From Melampsora larici-populina 98AG31 (taxonomy: Eukaryota; Basidiomycota; Pucciniomycetes; Pucciniales; Melampsoraceae), in assembly GCF_000204055.1 (NCBI RefSeq), contig NW_006768799.1:135040-199039 (forward strand): DNA of 64,000 nt, in the 5' to 3' direction. Of the stretch, positions 42,206 through 54,014 are shown in pieces (the stretch's first letter is position 1; the number at the start of each line of letters is the position of its first letter). Both the position numbers and the translations under genes were made by a program. Below the pieces are notes generated by a model. It saw only the letters and a program-made list of their open reading frames with translations, had not been told where the DNA came from and did not search any database.

Positions 42206-44015
42206 TTAAATCTGTTTCATATTAGGTTCAGTAGTAGTACCTAATTTAGGAATACAGAGAACAGCATCTGATGATCCTTCAATAGAATACATATGAAGAG
42301 ATCCACCTAAAAAACCAAACCAAGAAAGAGTAAGTCAACTTGTATTAAAAAGAAAAAAAAGAGAAAAGCAAAATCAAAGGAGTCTATAACTTACCAAAGA
42401 ATTCAGCAAAGATAGAAGACAAAGGTAACCCGATCCTCAATCGAGCATCCTGAACATCCTTTTCCTCATCCTCAAGCACTTCTAGATCTCCTTCTTTCCA
42501 ATCCCTAATCTGTTCTCCCACCGTCCCAGCCAATCCTCCAGTTTTGATTAATCCTTTTAATCGGTCTTGATTCTTATCTCCTTCAACTAAATGTGAAAAC
42601 GAAAATAATTCTCTTCGATTGATCGATGGTGGAAAATCATCTGATTCATCTGATATCCAATTTGGTAAGGGTGAAATCGATGGTTTGATACCTCCTGCTT
42701 GATCTGAAATCCTTATACTGATCTCAGTTGGTGAGGTGACAATATGGATTTGGATGGGTAAATTGGAGGGGGTGATGGATTTTTTTCGGGCTTGCTTTAG
42801 GGTGGCTCGGAATGAATTTAATAAGAGTTCAAACATGATATACCTAGAAAATAATGATAACAGAAAGTCTCAGTTAAACACGCTTGATTGTTTGAGTCTT
42901 CAGACAAATCAGATCATCTAGCAAGTGAAGAAAGTAGCTAGAATGCGAAAATTCAAAAAGCCAATAAAAATAAATGAATTGGGTACTCACTCCAACTGAT
43001 CTGGAATATAAGCAAAACTAGCATCCTTCTCTCCAGTGATCCTAACATCAAGCATAGACGTATCCGTACCCGAAAGACAACTCAGACCAAGTTTAGCTTG
43101 AACCAGTGTAATACATTTCTCAATCACGTTCAAAACCTTCAGTTCAGTATTCACAATACCAATATACCCTTTTAACTTTTGATTAGATGATGATGATGAA
43201 TTTGAATTTGATGACTGATTAGATTGAAATTGATTGGTTAGAGCTATATGGTGTTGGGCCAATACTCGTCTAGAGATACGTGATTGTAACATTCGAGTCA
43301 TGAAAGTATCAATTTGATGAGAAGTAAGATGGTTTGAAGATTCTGCAATGCCAATAGCAAGCTAGAAAAAGAAAAAAAAGTCAAACAATTCATCAATGAC
43401 AACGAACAAAACTCAGCAAAGAAAGAAAAAGAATAAGCACACCTGAGGTATTACGATCCGGTGTTGATTAAGTAAATCTTCGAGAAACTCACACCAACTT
43501 TGATTATCTTGTTGATCAGTTATTGGAGGATAGGATCTCATCTTATCAAATGCATCTACGTAAAGTTGTAAGGCATCTGTTAGATGAGGATTAGATGCTA
43601 CAATATATGGAAGTGATTGAAAGTCTCGTATCCGTCTAGCAATTCGAATTGGTAATTGAACTCGAATCTAAACCTCATCAAAATCCAAAATTAACCGAAT
43701 CATACAAAACCAAAACATACATAAATATTAACTTCAAGTCAGTCAAAAATGATCGGAGAAAGATAAAAGTGAATTGAATAACGAACGAACAAAATTAGCA
43801 CCTCTAACTAATCTCTTTTGATGTTCAACTTCACTTTCAATCTCATCAGATTCCAACATCTTACCAAAAAATATTAATTGTCTTAAACTAAATGGAATCG
43901 AATCCATTGCAGCATAACGAAAGATATGATTGTTTTTATAAAATCTTCCATTTTCTTCTGGGATCCTACTTGACTTTCTTATGTTTTGAATGGTGAATTT
44001 GGTGGAAAGTTTCAT
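42206..44015 (-). CDS. Mitochondrial pyruvate/branched-chain dehydrogenase kinase (PDK/BCKDK family, Pkp2-like)
   Basis: Five exons (44015-43791, 43667-43443, 43361-42991, 42843-42395, 42306-42206), 456 residues. The N-terminal helical bundle has IPFSLRQLIFFGKML, QLPIRIARRIRDFQSLPYIV and NPHLTDALQLYVDAF. The GHKL ATPase domain has an N-box ELLLNSFRA (about 279), a G1 box ISDQAGGI (about 321; most members have an extra Gly instead of Ala) and GLPLSSIFAEFFGGSL (about 412). It ends CIPKLGTTTEP. Family members phosphorylate and switch off the E1 subunit of the pyruvate or branched-chain 2-oxoacid dehydrogenase complex in the matrix. A basic N-terminus (MKLSTKFTIQNIRKSSR) fits a mitochondrial presequence. 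A Ser/Asn-rich insertion (about 210-222) is unusual. Which of the two substrates it uses cannot be told. Confidence 0.92.
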
Positions 44016-46486
44016 GAGATTTTGAGTTTGTGATTTGTTTAGGTATCTTCGTCGGATGCGTTTCTTTTGATTCTTGATTCTGGTTAAGTTTGTTGCTCGG
44101 TGGTGTCAGTGAAGCTGATTGATGTGATACGGTATCAGACACCGATGACTCAAGTCTGATATAAATATCATATGACCCGAGGCCCTATCTTTCAATCCCG
44201 ACTCCCGAGCCCGTAGCCTCGGTGTTAGCATCGGTCCCATCTCAGCCAGTTTTGCACTCAGTCTGAAGCACTTCCTCCACTTCCTGGTGGTTCAGGCTGT
44301 CAGCCTCCACCAAATGATGGACCAGGACCCAGGAATGGCCCTATGCAGGTGTGAGACGTGAAGAAGGCACTTTTCCTTATGAAATTTTGAAAAAATCACA
44401 AATAATCCTCTTTGTGGTCCCGCACATACGCTGGTTTTTGGATTTCACACTTCAAATAATTGCCTTCTTTGTCAAACACCTCAAAAGAAAAGAAAAAAAG
44501 TTTTTCCCAGATAATTATGTGTAACATTATGATGATATCAAATCCCAGTTCATTCAGAACTTCCTGATTCCTAAAGCACATGTTTGTTATATAACCATCA
44601 AACCTTAGTTGAAAATTCCTTCATTGTTGAACTTGGGCTTAGATTTTGATCATGCTGATTCAATATAATGGTGGTCAATCAACTTCTTGACATGCCCAGA
44701 TGCAGGCATTTTGTGTATGACTATTGGAATCATATAGCAACCCTCACCAACATCAAGGAATGTTGTACCTGCAGAAAGCTCAGATCAATATACTACACCA
44801 GTAGTATCCAAGACAGAGTGCATCAACTGAGTGTATGTCACACCTTTAGTTGATGTTATGACTAGATAACCTGGATCATAGAAAAGGATCTGTATGGTGA
44901 TGTGTAACAAACCCTTGCTTGAAACTGCACTGATCAAGGTCTTGCAAATAGATCTCAGAGCTTCTGAGAGCTCCCCAAAGTTTGAAATGCCTTGACATGA
45001 ACATAAACCTATCTGTTCAAATCCTCACCTTTCATGCCAGACTCACACACAACAAAATCTTGCACCTCAAAACTCCCCTTTCAAACAATTCCTATGATCA
45101 TGTCTTGATTTCATCTCATTTTTCATCACATCATGAATCAAAGGACATAAAAACCCAATAAATACTCTCTTCAACTCTTATGAAGACGCAAGAAACTCAA
45201 GCAGAAGATTCAAACTCATCATAATAATCCAAATTATCATTTTTATAGATTTTCTACATTTGATTCTCAGAGAACTTGAATACACACAACAGAAAATTAA
45301 CAAACCTAAACATAAAATGAAACACATAACTTAAAAAAGGAGATCAAAATCAAAAAATGATCAACATTGATGAAATGCAAACAAGTTTAGAATAAACAAA
45401 TGAAGAATACAAACACTTACCTAATTGTAAATTTAGCAATTCCAATCAATTCATCAAAAGACAACCAAAGTATGAAAGTGAAGAAACATTAAAGACATTC
45501 TCAGTACAAACAACTTCAAGTCTAGCTCACAGATCAAACAAAATTGCCTAGCACATGTTGCTGCTGCCACTTTGCAACCCCAAAAAAATCCTTTGATCTC
45601 TTCTTCTTACCTTATGTATAGTTACTGTCACCAAACCCTTTGAAATTTTTGACAGGTATCAATCAAGGCCCAAAACCTTTAAACCTACTGGTTTGAGATG
45701 TTGTGGTGATCCCATTGACTGCATGTCCAATAAGAAATGACTACTTAGGATCCCTAGCAAACCTATATTCCAGAGGTCAGAAGACCAAGTCAACCCCTCA
45801 CAAGTCCCAAACTTATGCACAAACATTAGCTAAGATGTTGACATTCTTGCAAGTGATGAACTTCTCTCCAAGTCAAGGTTTTATGACAGTGTCACCAAGA
45901 TTGACTACAAAGCAAATCTGTTACAAATGATTTGTGTACCAAAGACCAATCAAATCATGAAAAAGATCATGTGTGTCTGAATGGAGTTTTTCAAAGAATA
46001 AGATCTCCCATCTCTTGAGCTGTAAGACATCTCCACCACAGATCACCTTTAGCACCAAGACATACAAGAATACCTACATGCCTAAATAAGAGTTCAGACC
46101 AGGTATCCAACATTAAACCAAAACATCATCCCACACTTCTTTCCAAAACTCAAATACACAAATCACCTTTCCATCCCTCATGAACCAAACTCTTCAGTAA
46201 TTCTATCCAAACCAAGCTTTTAATTCCTCATCCCTACCACCAATACAAATACTTAATCCATTTTGGTATAACCACAACTAACCTCTCCATTCCATCCCTC
46301 AAACTATAAAAGACTACTTTCCTCAAGTTCATTCTCTGAGCATTTCCCCTCACTTTTCCCCTAAGATCTTGGTTATATCTCTGCCAATCTCTCTCATCAT
46401 CTGCACATCCATATCTATTATCTACCATAACCACATCTAGTCAAAGTAAACTCAAACCAAACATGTATGTAGTCCATCTTCTGGTG
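44016..46486. other. Intergenic, no gene seen
   Basis: 2.5 kb. A GC-richer part at 44100-44350 contains GGATACGGTATCAGACACCGA-like and CTCCCGAGCCCG stretches; the rest is AT-rich and without coding evidence. Confidence 0.4.
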
Positions 46487-46886
46487 AATTGGTTTTAAAT
46501 TTTAAACACGAGTCCAGCTAAAATCCCATAATCCAATCCAACTCCACCCTCATAACCATGATCATCATCAAATCCAAGCTCAAAAGATCTTTAACCTAAG
46601 ACCCCAGAGTATGTTTAATCCACACTCAATGCTACTACTGAATCAACCACCTCAAAGCTCATCAACCCATTCTTGAAATTTTTGCATTGGTAAAGAACCA
46701 AGTGGATAATAACAACAGAAGATGAACCAGAACCATCCAAAGACCAATCCCAAAGCAATACCAAGACTTGATCACAAATAAACTATACATCAAAGCTTAT
46801 TATCCACACCTCAGTGATTCAAAATTACTATCACCTATACTCCTTGGAAAAACCTTATCCATACTCTTATCCATCTAAACCAGTAA

Positions 46887-46979
46887 TACAGTCAAACCGG
46901 AAAAGCTTGACCGATTTTGCCCGCAAAACTCGAGCAAATTGGCGGGTAATTGGTGGCAAGCTTTTCCGGCTTGACTGTA
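46887..46979. mobile_element. 93-bp TA-flanked MITE in repeat copy 1
   Basis: The ends TACAGTCAAACCGGAAAAGC and, reversed, TACAGTCAAGCCGGAAAAGC form a 23-bp TIR with one mismatch. Copies 2 and 3 of the surrounding repeat show the empty site (CCAGTAATAAATC in copy 3) with a single TA. No coding capacity; mariner-like by its TACAGTC end. Confidence 0.92.
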
Positions 46980-47636
46980 AATCAAACAAATCAAATGATT
47001 TGTTGAATTGGTTTTAAATCTATACCATAAGTCCAGATAAAATCCCATAATCCAATCCAACTCTACCTCCATAACAATCATCAAATCCAAGCTCAAAAGA
47101 TCCTATACCTAAGACCCCAGAAGTTTAATTCAAATCCAATGCTACTACTGAATCAACCACCCCAAAGCTCATCAACCCATTCTTGACAATTTCGCATTGG
47201 TAAAGAACCAAGTGGATAATAACAACAGAAGATGAACCAGAACCACCTGAAGACTAATTCCCAAGAAATACCAAGAGTATACCACAAACTATACATCAAA
47301 GCTTATTACCAACATCTCAGACTCAGTGATTCAAAATTACCATCACCTATACTCCTTGGCAAAACCTCATCCATACTCTTATCCATTTAAACCAGTAATA
47401 AATCGAACAAACCAAATGATCTGGTGAATTGGTTTTAAATCTATACCATAAGTCCAGATAAAATCCCATAATCCAATCCAACACCACCTCCATAACAATC
47501 ATCATCATCAAATCCAAGCTCAAAAGCTCCTATACCTAAGACCCCAGAAGTTTTATTTTTTAACTTCAAATCCAATGTTACTACTGAATCAACCACCCCA
47601 AAGCTCATCAACCCATTCTTGACATTTTTGCATTGG

Positions 47637-48005
47637 TACAGCCCTTTGCATAATTGATGACTTTGAAGAAAAAAAAACCTCGAGTTTTCAAATAAAAAAC
47701 CTCGAGTTTTTTCGAAAAGTGACCGAGTTTTGTGAAAAAGCTGCTGAGTTTTTCAAAAAGTCAGTGAGTTTTTTTTGGAAACCTGGCTCAGTAATTCCAA
47801 AAGAGAAAGAGCTCGCTCAGTTTTTGAAAAACTCTATGGATTTTTGAAAAACTCTATGGATTTTTGAAAAACTCGATGAATTTTTGAAAAACTCGATGAA
47901 TTTTTGAAAAACTCGATGAGTTTTTGAAAAAAACTCGCAGGTTTTTTTTTGAAAACTCAAGTGTTTTCTTTTTTTCCAAAGTCATCAATTCTGCAAAGGG
48001 TTGTA
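47637..48005. mobile_element. 369-bp TA-flanked MITE in repeat copy 3
   Basis: The ends TACAGCCCTTTGCATAATTG and, reversed, TACAACCCTTTGCAGAATTG match over about 29 bp with two mismatches. Copy 2 of the surrounding repeat gives the empty site (GCATTGGTAAAGAACC) with one TA. The interior holds about six copies of TTTTTGAAAAACTCGATGA and related CTCGAGTTTT units. Confidence 0.92.
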
Positions 48006-48208
48006 AAGAACCAAGTGGATAATAACAACAGAAGATGAACCAGAAACACCCAAAGACCAATCTCAAAGCAATACCAAGAGTAGACCACAAACTATACATC
48101 AAAGCTTATTACCAACACCTCAGTGTTTCAAAATTATCATCACCCATACTCCTTGGCAAAACCTCATCCATACTCTCATGATTCATCCAATTAAACCGGT
48201 AATAAAAA

Positions 48209-48763
48209 AGTGTTCAAAAAAAATCAATTAATAAATAACTTGAAAAAGAACTAAACTAAATATATCTAAAAAACATACACAATCAAAATCACAAAAAATC
48301 ACAAACAAAAGCAAAAACAATAACACAAACAAAACAGTTGAAACAAAAGCACCAAACAAAACAAAACAATTGAAACAAAGCAAAAGCAAAGCAAAAGCAA
48401 ATTTCAAAAAAAGAAGAAAGAAAAACAACAAAACAAAAAAAAAAACATAACCCATCATAAAAGCTCTAAAAGTGTAACAAATCCAAAACCCATCCAAAAC
48501 CGTGACCAATTTACATTCATAAACTTCTATTTCTTCACTCATACTCCAGTACCACACCTTTCATCTCATGAAACCCCCACAACTTCCAGCAAAAGAAAAA
48601 AACTCATCCATGTAAAAAAACCCCACATCCAATGATTAAAACCAACCCATCACTCAAAGAAAAATCACGTATACCAAAAAAAAACGAAAAAAGAAAAACC
48701 ACCACGACAACTTCCAAACTCCACAAATCCTAAACTCCTAAACCCATCCAACTGATAAATACC
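48209..48763. other. A-rich spacer downstream of the glycosyltransferase gene
   Basis: Mostly A/C on the plus strand (AAACAAAAGCAAAAACAA-type low complexity). A minus-strand hydrophobic frame (48228-48557, poly-Phe/Leu) is a by-product of this composition. Confidence 0.5.
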
Positions 48764-50716
48764 TTAATCAGATTTAACCGAATTCAAATTCCCATGATCA
48801 CCCAATTCCAAAACCTCCACCCCAGCCAAACTTCCCCCATTTCCATTTCCCGTTCCCCCTGCTCCTGCTCCATTTCCTCCCGTTGCTCCATTCCCAGCAC
48901 TCGTACTCACCCCTGTCAATTCAGCCAATTTATAAAACGCTTTTTGTATAGGTGATGATCTACATTGATGATGATGAGATTGGTAAGGATGAAGAGTAGG
49001 AGACGGTAAAGGAGAAGACACCGACGAAGGAGAAAGAAACAAATCTTCTTCCTCTACTTGCCATTCCTCAGTAGTAGCTACCAAATCCACCGAAACACAA
49101 TCTCAGTACCCACTCTGAAGATAAAGGGAAAGAAAAAGTACTCACGAGTATGTGATTCGTAGGCCGGTAATCCGGACTCAGAACTACTTGTCCATCCACC
49201 ACAACACTTACACCTAGGTTCATTACTTTGAAAAACCGATTTCCTTCTCTTTTCCTCCAACCAAGTCACCGGTAACAACAAGACATCAGCAAACCTAGGA
49301 GAACTAGAACCCGATCTCGAAGAGGATGATCTGATAAACAAGCGTCTTCTCCTATGCGAATGGTTTCTAGACCGATGAGTTCCATTCAATCTTCCATCTT
49401 CCATAAATGATCTAAACGATCTTAGACCGAATCGGATCAACCAGAATCCCAAGACTCCAATGGCTCCATACAACCAAAGCATTCCAAATTTGCCTAACCA
49501 GACTATAAAGCCTGCATCATCTGTGTGCCAACATGATCCATAGTAATGTGCAAAGAAAGCTGAGGAAGGAGTGTTTGTGGCTGGAAGGTTCTTGCCGTAC
49601 AGTTCTGGTGGAAGGATTCGGATAGGTTTGGACGTTAGTTGGTTCGTTGGAGATGATCTGAATTGAGAATAAAGAGCCGAAAGTGCCATGGGTCCAGTCG
49701 AGAACATGACCGTTGGATCTGTAAGAAAACTCCAATAAGCATCACTCCTAAAGAAGTAATAGAAAGTGACTTACAGTTTAAGAAATAATCATGATCAAAG
49801 TATTGAAGATGATTAATCACATATTCCATAAACGGATGACGAGCAGAACTAAACATCAAATCATTTGAGACTCCCACCGGTATAGTCTGAGGCAAAAGCA
49901 AATCGAACAAAGGATTCGAGATCAAACTATCCATAGGTCTTACACAACCGATATCCAAATCCATATAAACCCCTCCATCTATTTGAAAACCCAAATCCAA
50001 AGCGTCAAGAATCCAATCAGTTATAAATTAACTGAATTGAGAGAAAAGACTTACATTGATGTAAGACAAAGTATCGTACCGCATCGGCTCTTTGGATCGG
50101 ATAACGATACCCATCAAAAGTTTTCAAAAACCAAGGATAATGTTGAATAATCAATTCCCTACCACTCTGATCGGTCCAAAGCACATACTCCCAATCAGGA
50201 TGTAAAGCAGCACAAGTAGCTCGAACAGGTAACCATCTATCTGGAATCCGTTCTGTTTTCCAAGTTTGATGAATGATTTTTGGAATCAATGTGTTTTGGA
50301 TGGTGTGAGTGGTGGTGGTAGTGGTGGTGGTGGGTAATGAGTTGGGAGAAGTGGGTGGGATGAGTGATGATTCTAGGTCTTGGGATGTGATGAGATCGAC
50401 AGTATGGATACCGAATAATGCGTTTGCTGTTGATAAGACGATGATCTGTTCAAAGTCACATGAGTTAGTTGATTGATTTGAGAAGAGTTGTGATGAATTG
50501 AAATGAACTTACAGTACCCAGAACGATGAGAAGTAAGAGTAGTAGAGCATAGTTCAACCAAGAACGATGTCTTCTTCTTGAAAAGATAAGAGTAGCAGTA
50601 GTCGAAGAAGGAGTAGGAGATGAATTAAGGTTAGATGTAGAAGAGAGAAGAGGTTGTTGTTGTTGTTGTTGTTGTTGATGATGATGAGGTAGTAAAGAAT
50701 GAGATGAATAAACCAT
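48764..50716 (-). CDS. SUR1: Inositol phosphorylceramide mannosyltransferase (MIPC synthase, Sur1/Csh1-type)
   Basis: Five exons (50716-50513, 50445-50055, 49978-49775, 49718-49146, 49077-48764), 561 residues. A poly-Gln cytosolic N-terminus is followed by a signal anchor (about 53-72, LNYALLLLLLIVLG), making it type II. The glycosyltransferase DXD domain has IPKIIHQTWKTERIPDRW, HPDWEYVLWTD, PIQRADAVRYFVLHQYGG and VYMDLDIGC, with the DxD at 205-207. TVMFSTGPMALS and HYYGSCWHTDDAG complete it. A second membrane segment lies at about 337-360. The enzyme adds mannose to inositol phosphorylceramide in the Golgi. The long Ser/Arg- and Gly/Asn-rich tail after 380 is not conserved in yeast. The last intron has an alternative acceptor that would end the protein about 100 residues earlier. 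Confidence 0.9.
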
Positions 50717-52408
50717 TTGAATGATAGTTTATGATGAATGATGATATCTTGGTTGTGATATGATGATATCTGATGATTGGTTTCGAAAATGAAAGAGAGA
50801 GAGATTGAGAAGAAGTGTGATCTGATGAGAAGTGTTATGTACTCGGATTTAAAGTCACCAAGTATGTATTGCTTGAAGTTTGTACAGTTTGATTTGATTT
50901 GATTTGAAGAAGAGAGAAGAAGATTATTTGATTTATTTTGTGATTTAAATGGGGAAGGACTTAAACAACATTGATAACTTGAGATGACTGATGAGAGATT
51001 TCATACAAACTTGCCAAGATCTCAATCAAATTCAATCTACCAAACAAATCGAACAGCAACTTGCCAAATCCACTTTAATCTTAATAATCAGATTTCAGAT
51101 GACTCATCACTCCAATCAGAATCACAATCAGAATCAGCTTCAAAGATCAAAGATGAAAGATGAAAAACTAAAACTGATACACTTGATGACTTTCAATCAA
51201 ACTAGTCTCATCAAAACTCACAAACTCTCACAACTCTTGTTCTCCTTTAAGAGTCCCAAAACTTATGTGTCTTGCTCAAACCCTCAACGGTATCCAGAAA
51301 ATCAATCTGAAACCCCTTTCTCTTTCCCTGACTGAACTCTCTCATCACTATGTACTGATCGTTCTTGACGTCATAGAAACCCCAAAAAATACCTTTTCAA
51401 AACATTCGCATTTCACTGGGTCTGTGAGAACTTGAGATCATCTCTTCATTTCTTTTTCATCATCCAATCTTCTGTTTACAAAACTCAACTTGTTTTCCGT
51501 AAACTTGACTCATCAACTTTGCTTGGATCGGCTTGTGATTTTGTAAAGTCATCATGGCGCTATCATAACATACACAGTCTCAGAGCTTAATGAGTCATGA
51601 CCAAAAGAAGACGTACACAGTCTTTTAATCAATTTAGACACACAACGGGTGACTGTGCACAAATCGCTACACCAACGGTTTGTACAAACACACAGCTTGG
51701 GTACCAAAAACAAACAGACGAATCAATCGGAATAAATCTAAGTCGGACGGACAATGAATGGGTTCATTTTGCGGTGCATCGTTTCTATGATCCGAGAATC
51801 AAGCCGTTTCTATTCGGAAACGGGAGGAGTTTGGAGAACCAAAACCTCCGAGCTCAAAAAGAACCAAAAAATTAAAAAAACTTGTGGGTCCGTAAACCCA
51901 GCAACGTATCGGGTGACGATGATCGGTTAACCGGCGGAGTTTAGATCGAATTTATCATCGGCTCAGGCTGTGTACAACATATGTTTTGGTTTTGGTTGAG
52001 CTTTGGTTGAGCTTCAGGAAATCACGTGATCGTAAGTGCCAAGGATCTTATCATCATCATCATCACCCTTTCCCTTGTTTTCATTTCGTATCCTTCTGGA
52101 ACCTTGACTTTTAAAACTTTGACCCTGGTAATTGATACGTAGTGTGATAGATATGTTAGTCAGATTGAGTGATTTTAAACCTTGATTGTTAAAGGTTGAA
52201 AGATACATGTTAAAAATCTCATTTGTTAATCTTCCTTTGATCTGAAGTTTTGATTGTTAAAGTTCAAATGATTTAGACATGATCAGACTTCATATGAAAA
52301 AATGAACAAAGAAAAAAGAAAATCAAAGATAGATGAGAACTATAGATAAGAACTATAGATAAGAACTATAAGATGAAAAGAGAAAATAACTAAAAAATAA
52401 TAATTGAG
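50717..52408. other. Intergenic, no gene seen
   Basis: Contains the promoter of the glycosyltransferase gene at its left edge. A plus-strand Gln/Ser-rich 114-codon ORF (50991-51335) has no support. Nothing else recognised. Confidence 0.4.
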
Positions 52409-52760
52409 TACAGCTGTTTGCAGAAAAAATGCCATTGTCCAGTTTTTTATTTTTTTTATTTTTTTAAGTTGCACTAAAAATTATCAACGCAGATTCTACA
52501 CAAGAGCAGCTGTACGTCATGATGTGCTAATTGTTAAAGATTGTACAGAGTCTCCTCACCAAAGGTTGAGAAAGCTTGTGCATTTCAGATACAAAGGCAG
52601 CATTACTTGTGATCTTTCACAAACTTCACACCCTCGAAAAAGTTGAGTACAGCAAACTACAGCTCTTATTGTAGAATCTACGTTGGTAATTTTTAGTGCA
52701 ACTTAAAAAAATAAAAAAATAAAAAACTGGATGATGGCATTCTTTCTGCAAACAGCTGTA
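52409..52760. mobile_element. 352-bp TA-flanked foldback MITE
   Basis: The ends TACAGCTGTTTGCAGAAAAA and, reversed, TACAGCTGTTTGCAGAAAGA begin inverted repeats of about 90 bp, which include an A/T tract (TTTTTTATTTTTTTATTTTTTT) and CAGATTCTAC. No ORF. Same family as 53167-53521, in opposite orientation. Confidence 0.9.
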
Positions 52761-52899
52761 ATTAACGCAGCAGAAGATCCTAACAAATAGAAATAACTAT
52801 ACTAAGTACAAAATCACCAAAATAATCAAACAATAGTATACCAACAAAAAGAGACACAAAGAAACCTAATAAATCAGTCAAATCATGTTCATTACCAAT

Positions 52900-53110
52900 T
52901 ACAGTACTCAAAGTTGTGTATACTTTGCCGTGTATAGTTTTTTTTTGTTTTTTTGAAGCTAGACACAACCTGGAAAAAGTATGTCTTTTGTTTGCAGCTC
53001 AAAAATCCATACCTCTGAGCCAGAAACATAGTTTTTCCTGGCCGTGTGTAGTTGTGAAAAAGAAAAGAAAAACTATGTACGGCAAAGTATACACAACTTT
53101 GAGTACCGTA
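52900..53110. mobile_element. 211-bp TA-flanked MITE
   Basis: The ends TACAGTACTCAAAGTTGTGT and, reversed, TACGGTACTCAAAGTTGTGT are a TIR of over 40 bp with few mismatches (continuing ATACTTTGCCGT). No ORF. Confidence 0.9.
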
Positions 53111-53166
53111 AATAACTAAAGAATGATTCACAAATATAACCCCTACTCTAGAACTTGTTTCATAAA

Positions 53167-53521
53167 TACAGCAGTTTTGAGAATAAATGCTGCCTGCCTG
53201 GTTTTATTTTTTTTATTTTTTTTAAGGTTACACTAAAACTTACTCACCTAGATTCTATATAAGAGCTGTAGCCAACTTATTCCAGGGTGCAAGGATTGTG
53301 AAAGATCACAATCTTGCTTATCTTTCACAACTATTGCTTTCTTTGTACCCGAAATGCACAACCTTTGGTATGGTTGTAACCAACGGAAAGGTGGGAGGAG
53401 ACTTGAAATGAGGATTAAAATGCCCCATGTAGAATCTAGGTCAATGATTGTTTAGTGCAACTCTTAAAAAAAATAAAAAAATAAAAACGAACAGACGACA
53501 TTTATTCTCGAAACTGCTGTA
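53167..53521. mobile_element. 355-bp TA-flanked foldback MITE, related to 52409-52760
   Basis: The ends TACAGCAGTTTTGAGAATAA and, reversed, TACAGCAGTTTCGAGAATAA match, with the same A/T tract and (C/T)TAGATTCTA motif in the arms. The core (TGCACAACCTTTGG and GTGAAAGATCACAA) is the reverse complement of the core of the other copy, so the two lie in opposite orientation. More diverged between arms than that copy. Confidence 0.88.
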
Positions 53522-54014
53522 AAACATGTAATAATGTAAGTCATCCTTCATCCAAACTACTTCATCTTTTTGGTTGGTGTAAGTGTACCAGAAGTTAAAC
53601 CAAGTTATCAAACCATATATGAGATTCTAAAGGTAAGTGTTGATCATATATATTTATAAAGGTTTTAGGTTTCGTATACATACACTTTTTGGGGCATCTC
53701 TTTATATACTTCAAAAAAAGTACAAGGAATGGGTTTTACAAACGAAGAGAATCGTGAACAAAGACTTCAAGAGTTTTGGAAAGAAGAAAATCAGATAAAA
53801 AACTCAAATAGTAAGATTTGAACTGTGTATGGATTTTTTTGGGGTGGGAAGGAGAGCACGAGGGAGTTTGTAATGATAAAGTTGATTATCCAAAATTGCA
53901 AGTTCAAACAATATCATGCATCTTGATTTCTTTTTCATGAGTGAGAGATTGTAATAAAACGGAAACGGATGACTTAAAGCATCACATTTTGAAAGCAAGA
54001 GGATAAGCAAAGAT
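53522..54014. other. Spacer downstream of the aspartic protease gene
   Basis: AT-rich, no gene seen; probable 3' UTR of the protease gene near its right border. Confidence 0.45.

Larger units (their letters stand above)
46487..48208. repeat. Three tandem copies of a roughly 420-bp noncoding unit
   Basis: Copies start with GAATTGGTTTTAAAT at 46487, 47005 and 47426. Each contains, in the same order, AAATCCCATAATCCAATCCA, AAGACCCCAGA, CTACTGAATCAACCACC, GAACCAAGTGGATAATAAC and CTATACTCCTTGG. Without insertions they measure about 425, 421 and 414 bp. Copy 1 carries a 93-bp element and copy 3 a 369-bp element; copy 2 has neither. No ORF. Divergence of several percent between copies suggests an old duplication. 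Confidence 0.88.

Noticed and set aside
46487..48208. CRISPR-like or satellite array
   Set aside because: Only three long, diverged copies with no short regular repeat-spacer structure; a plain tandem duplication with later insertions fits.
48228..48557. Hydrophobic minus-strand protein of 109 codons
   Set aside because: Poly-Phe/Leu composition comes from the A-rich low-complexity plus strand; no start context or family match.
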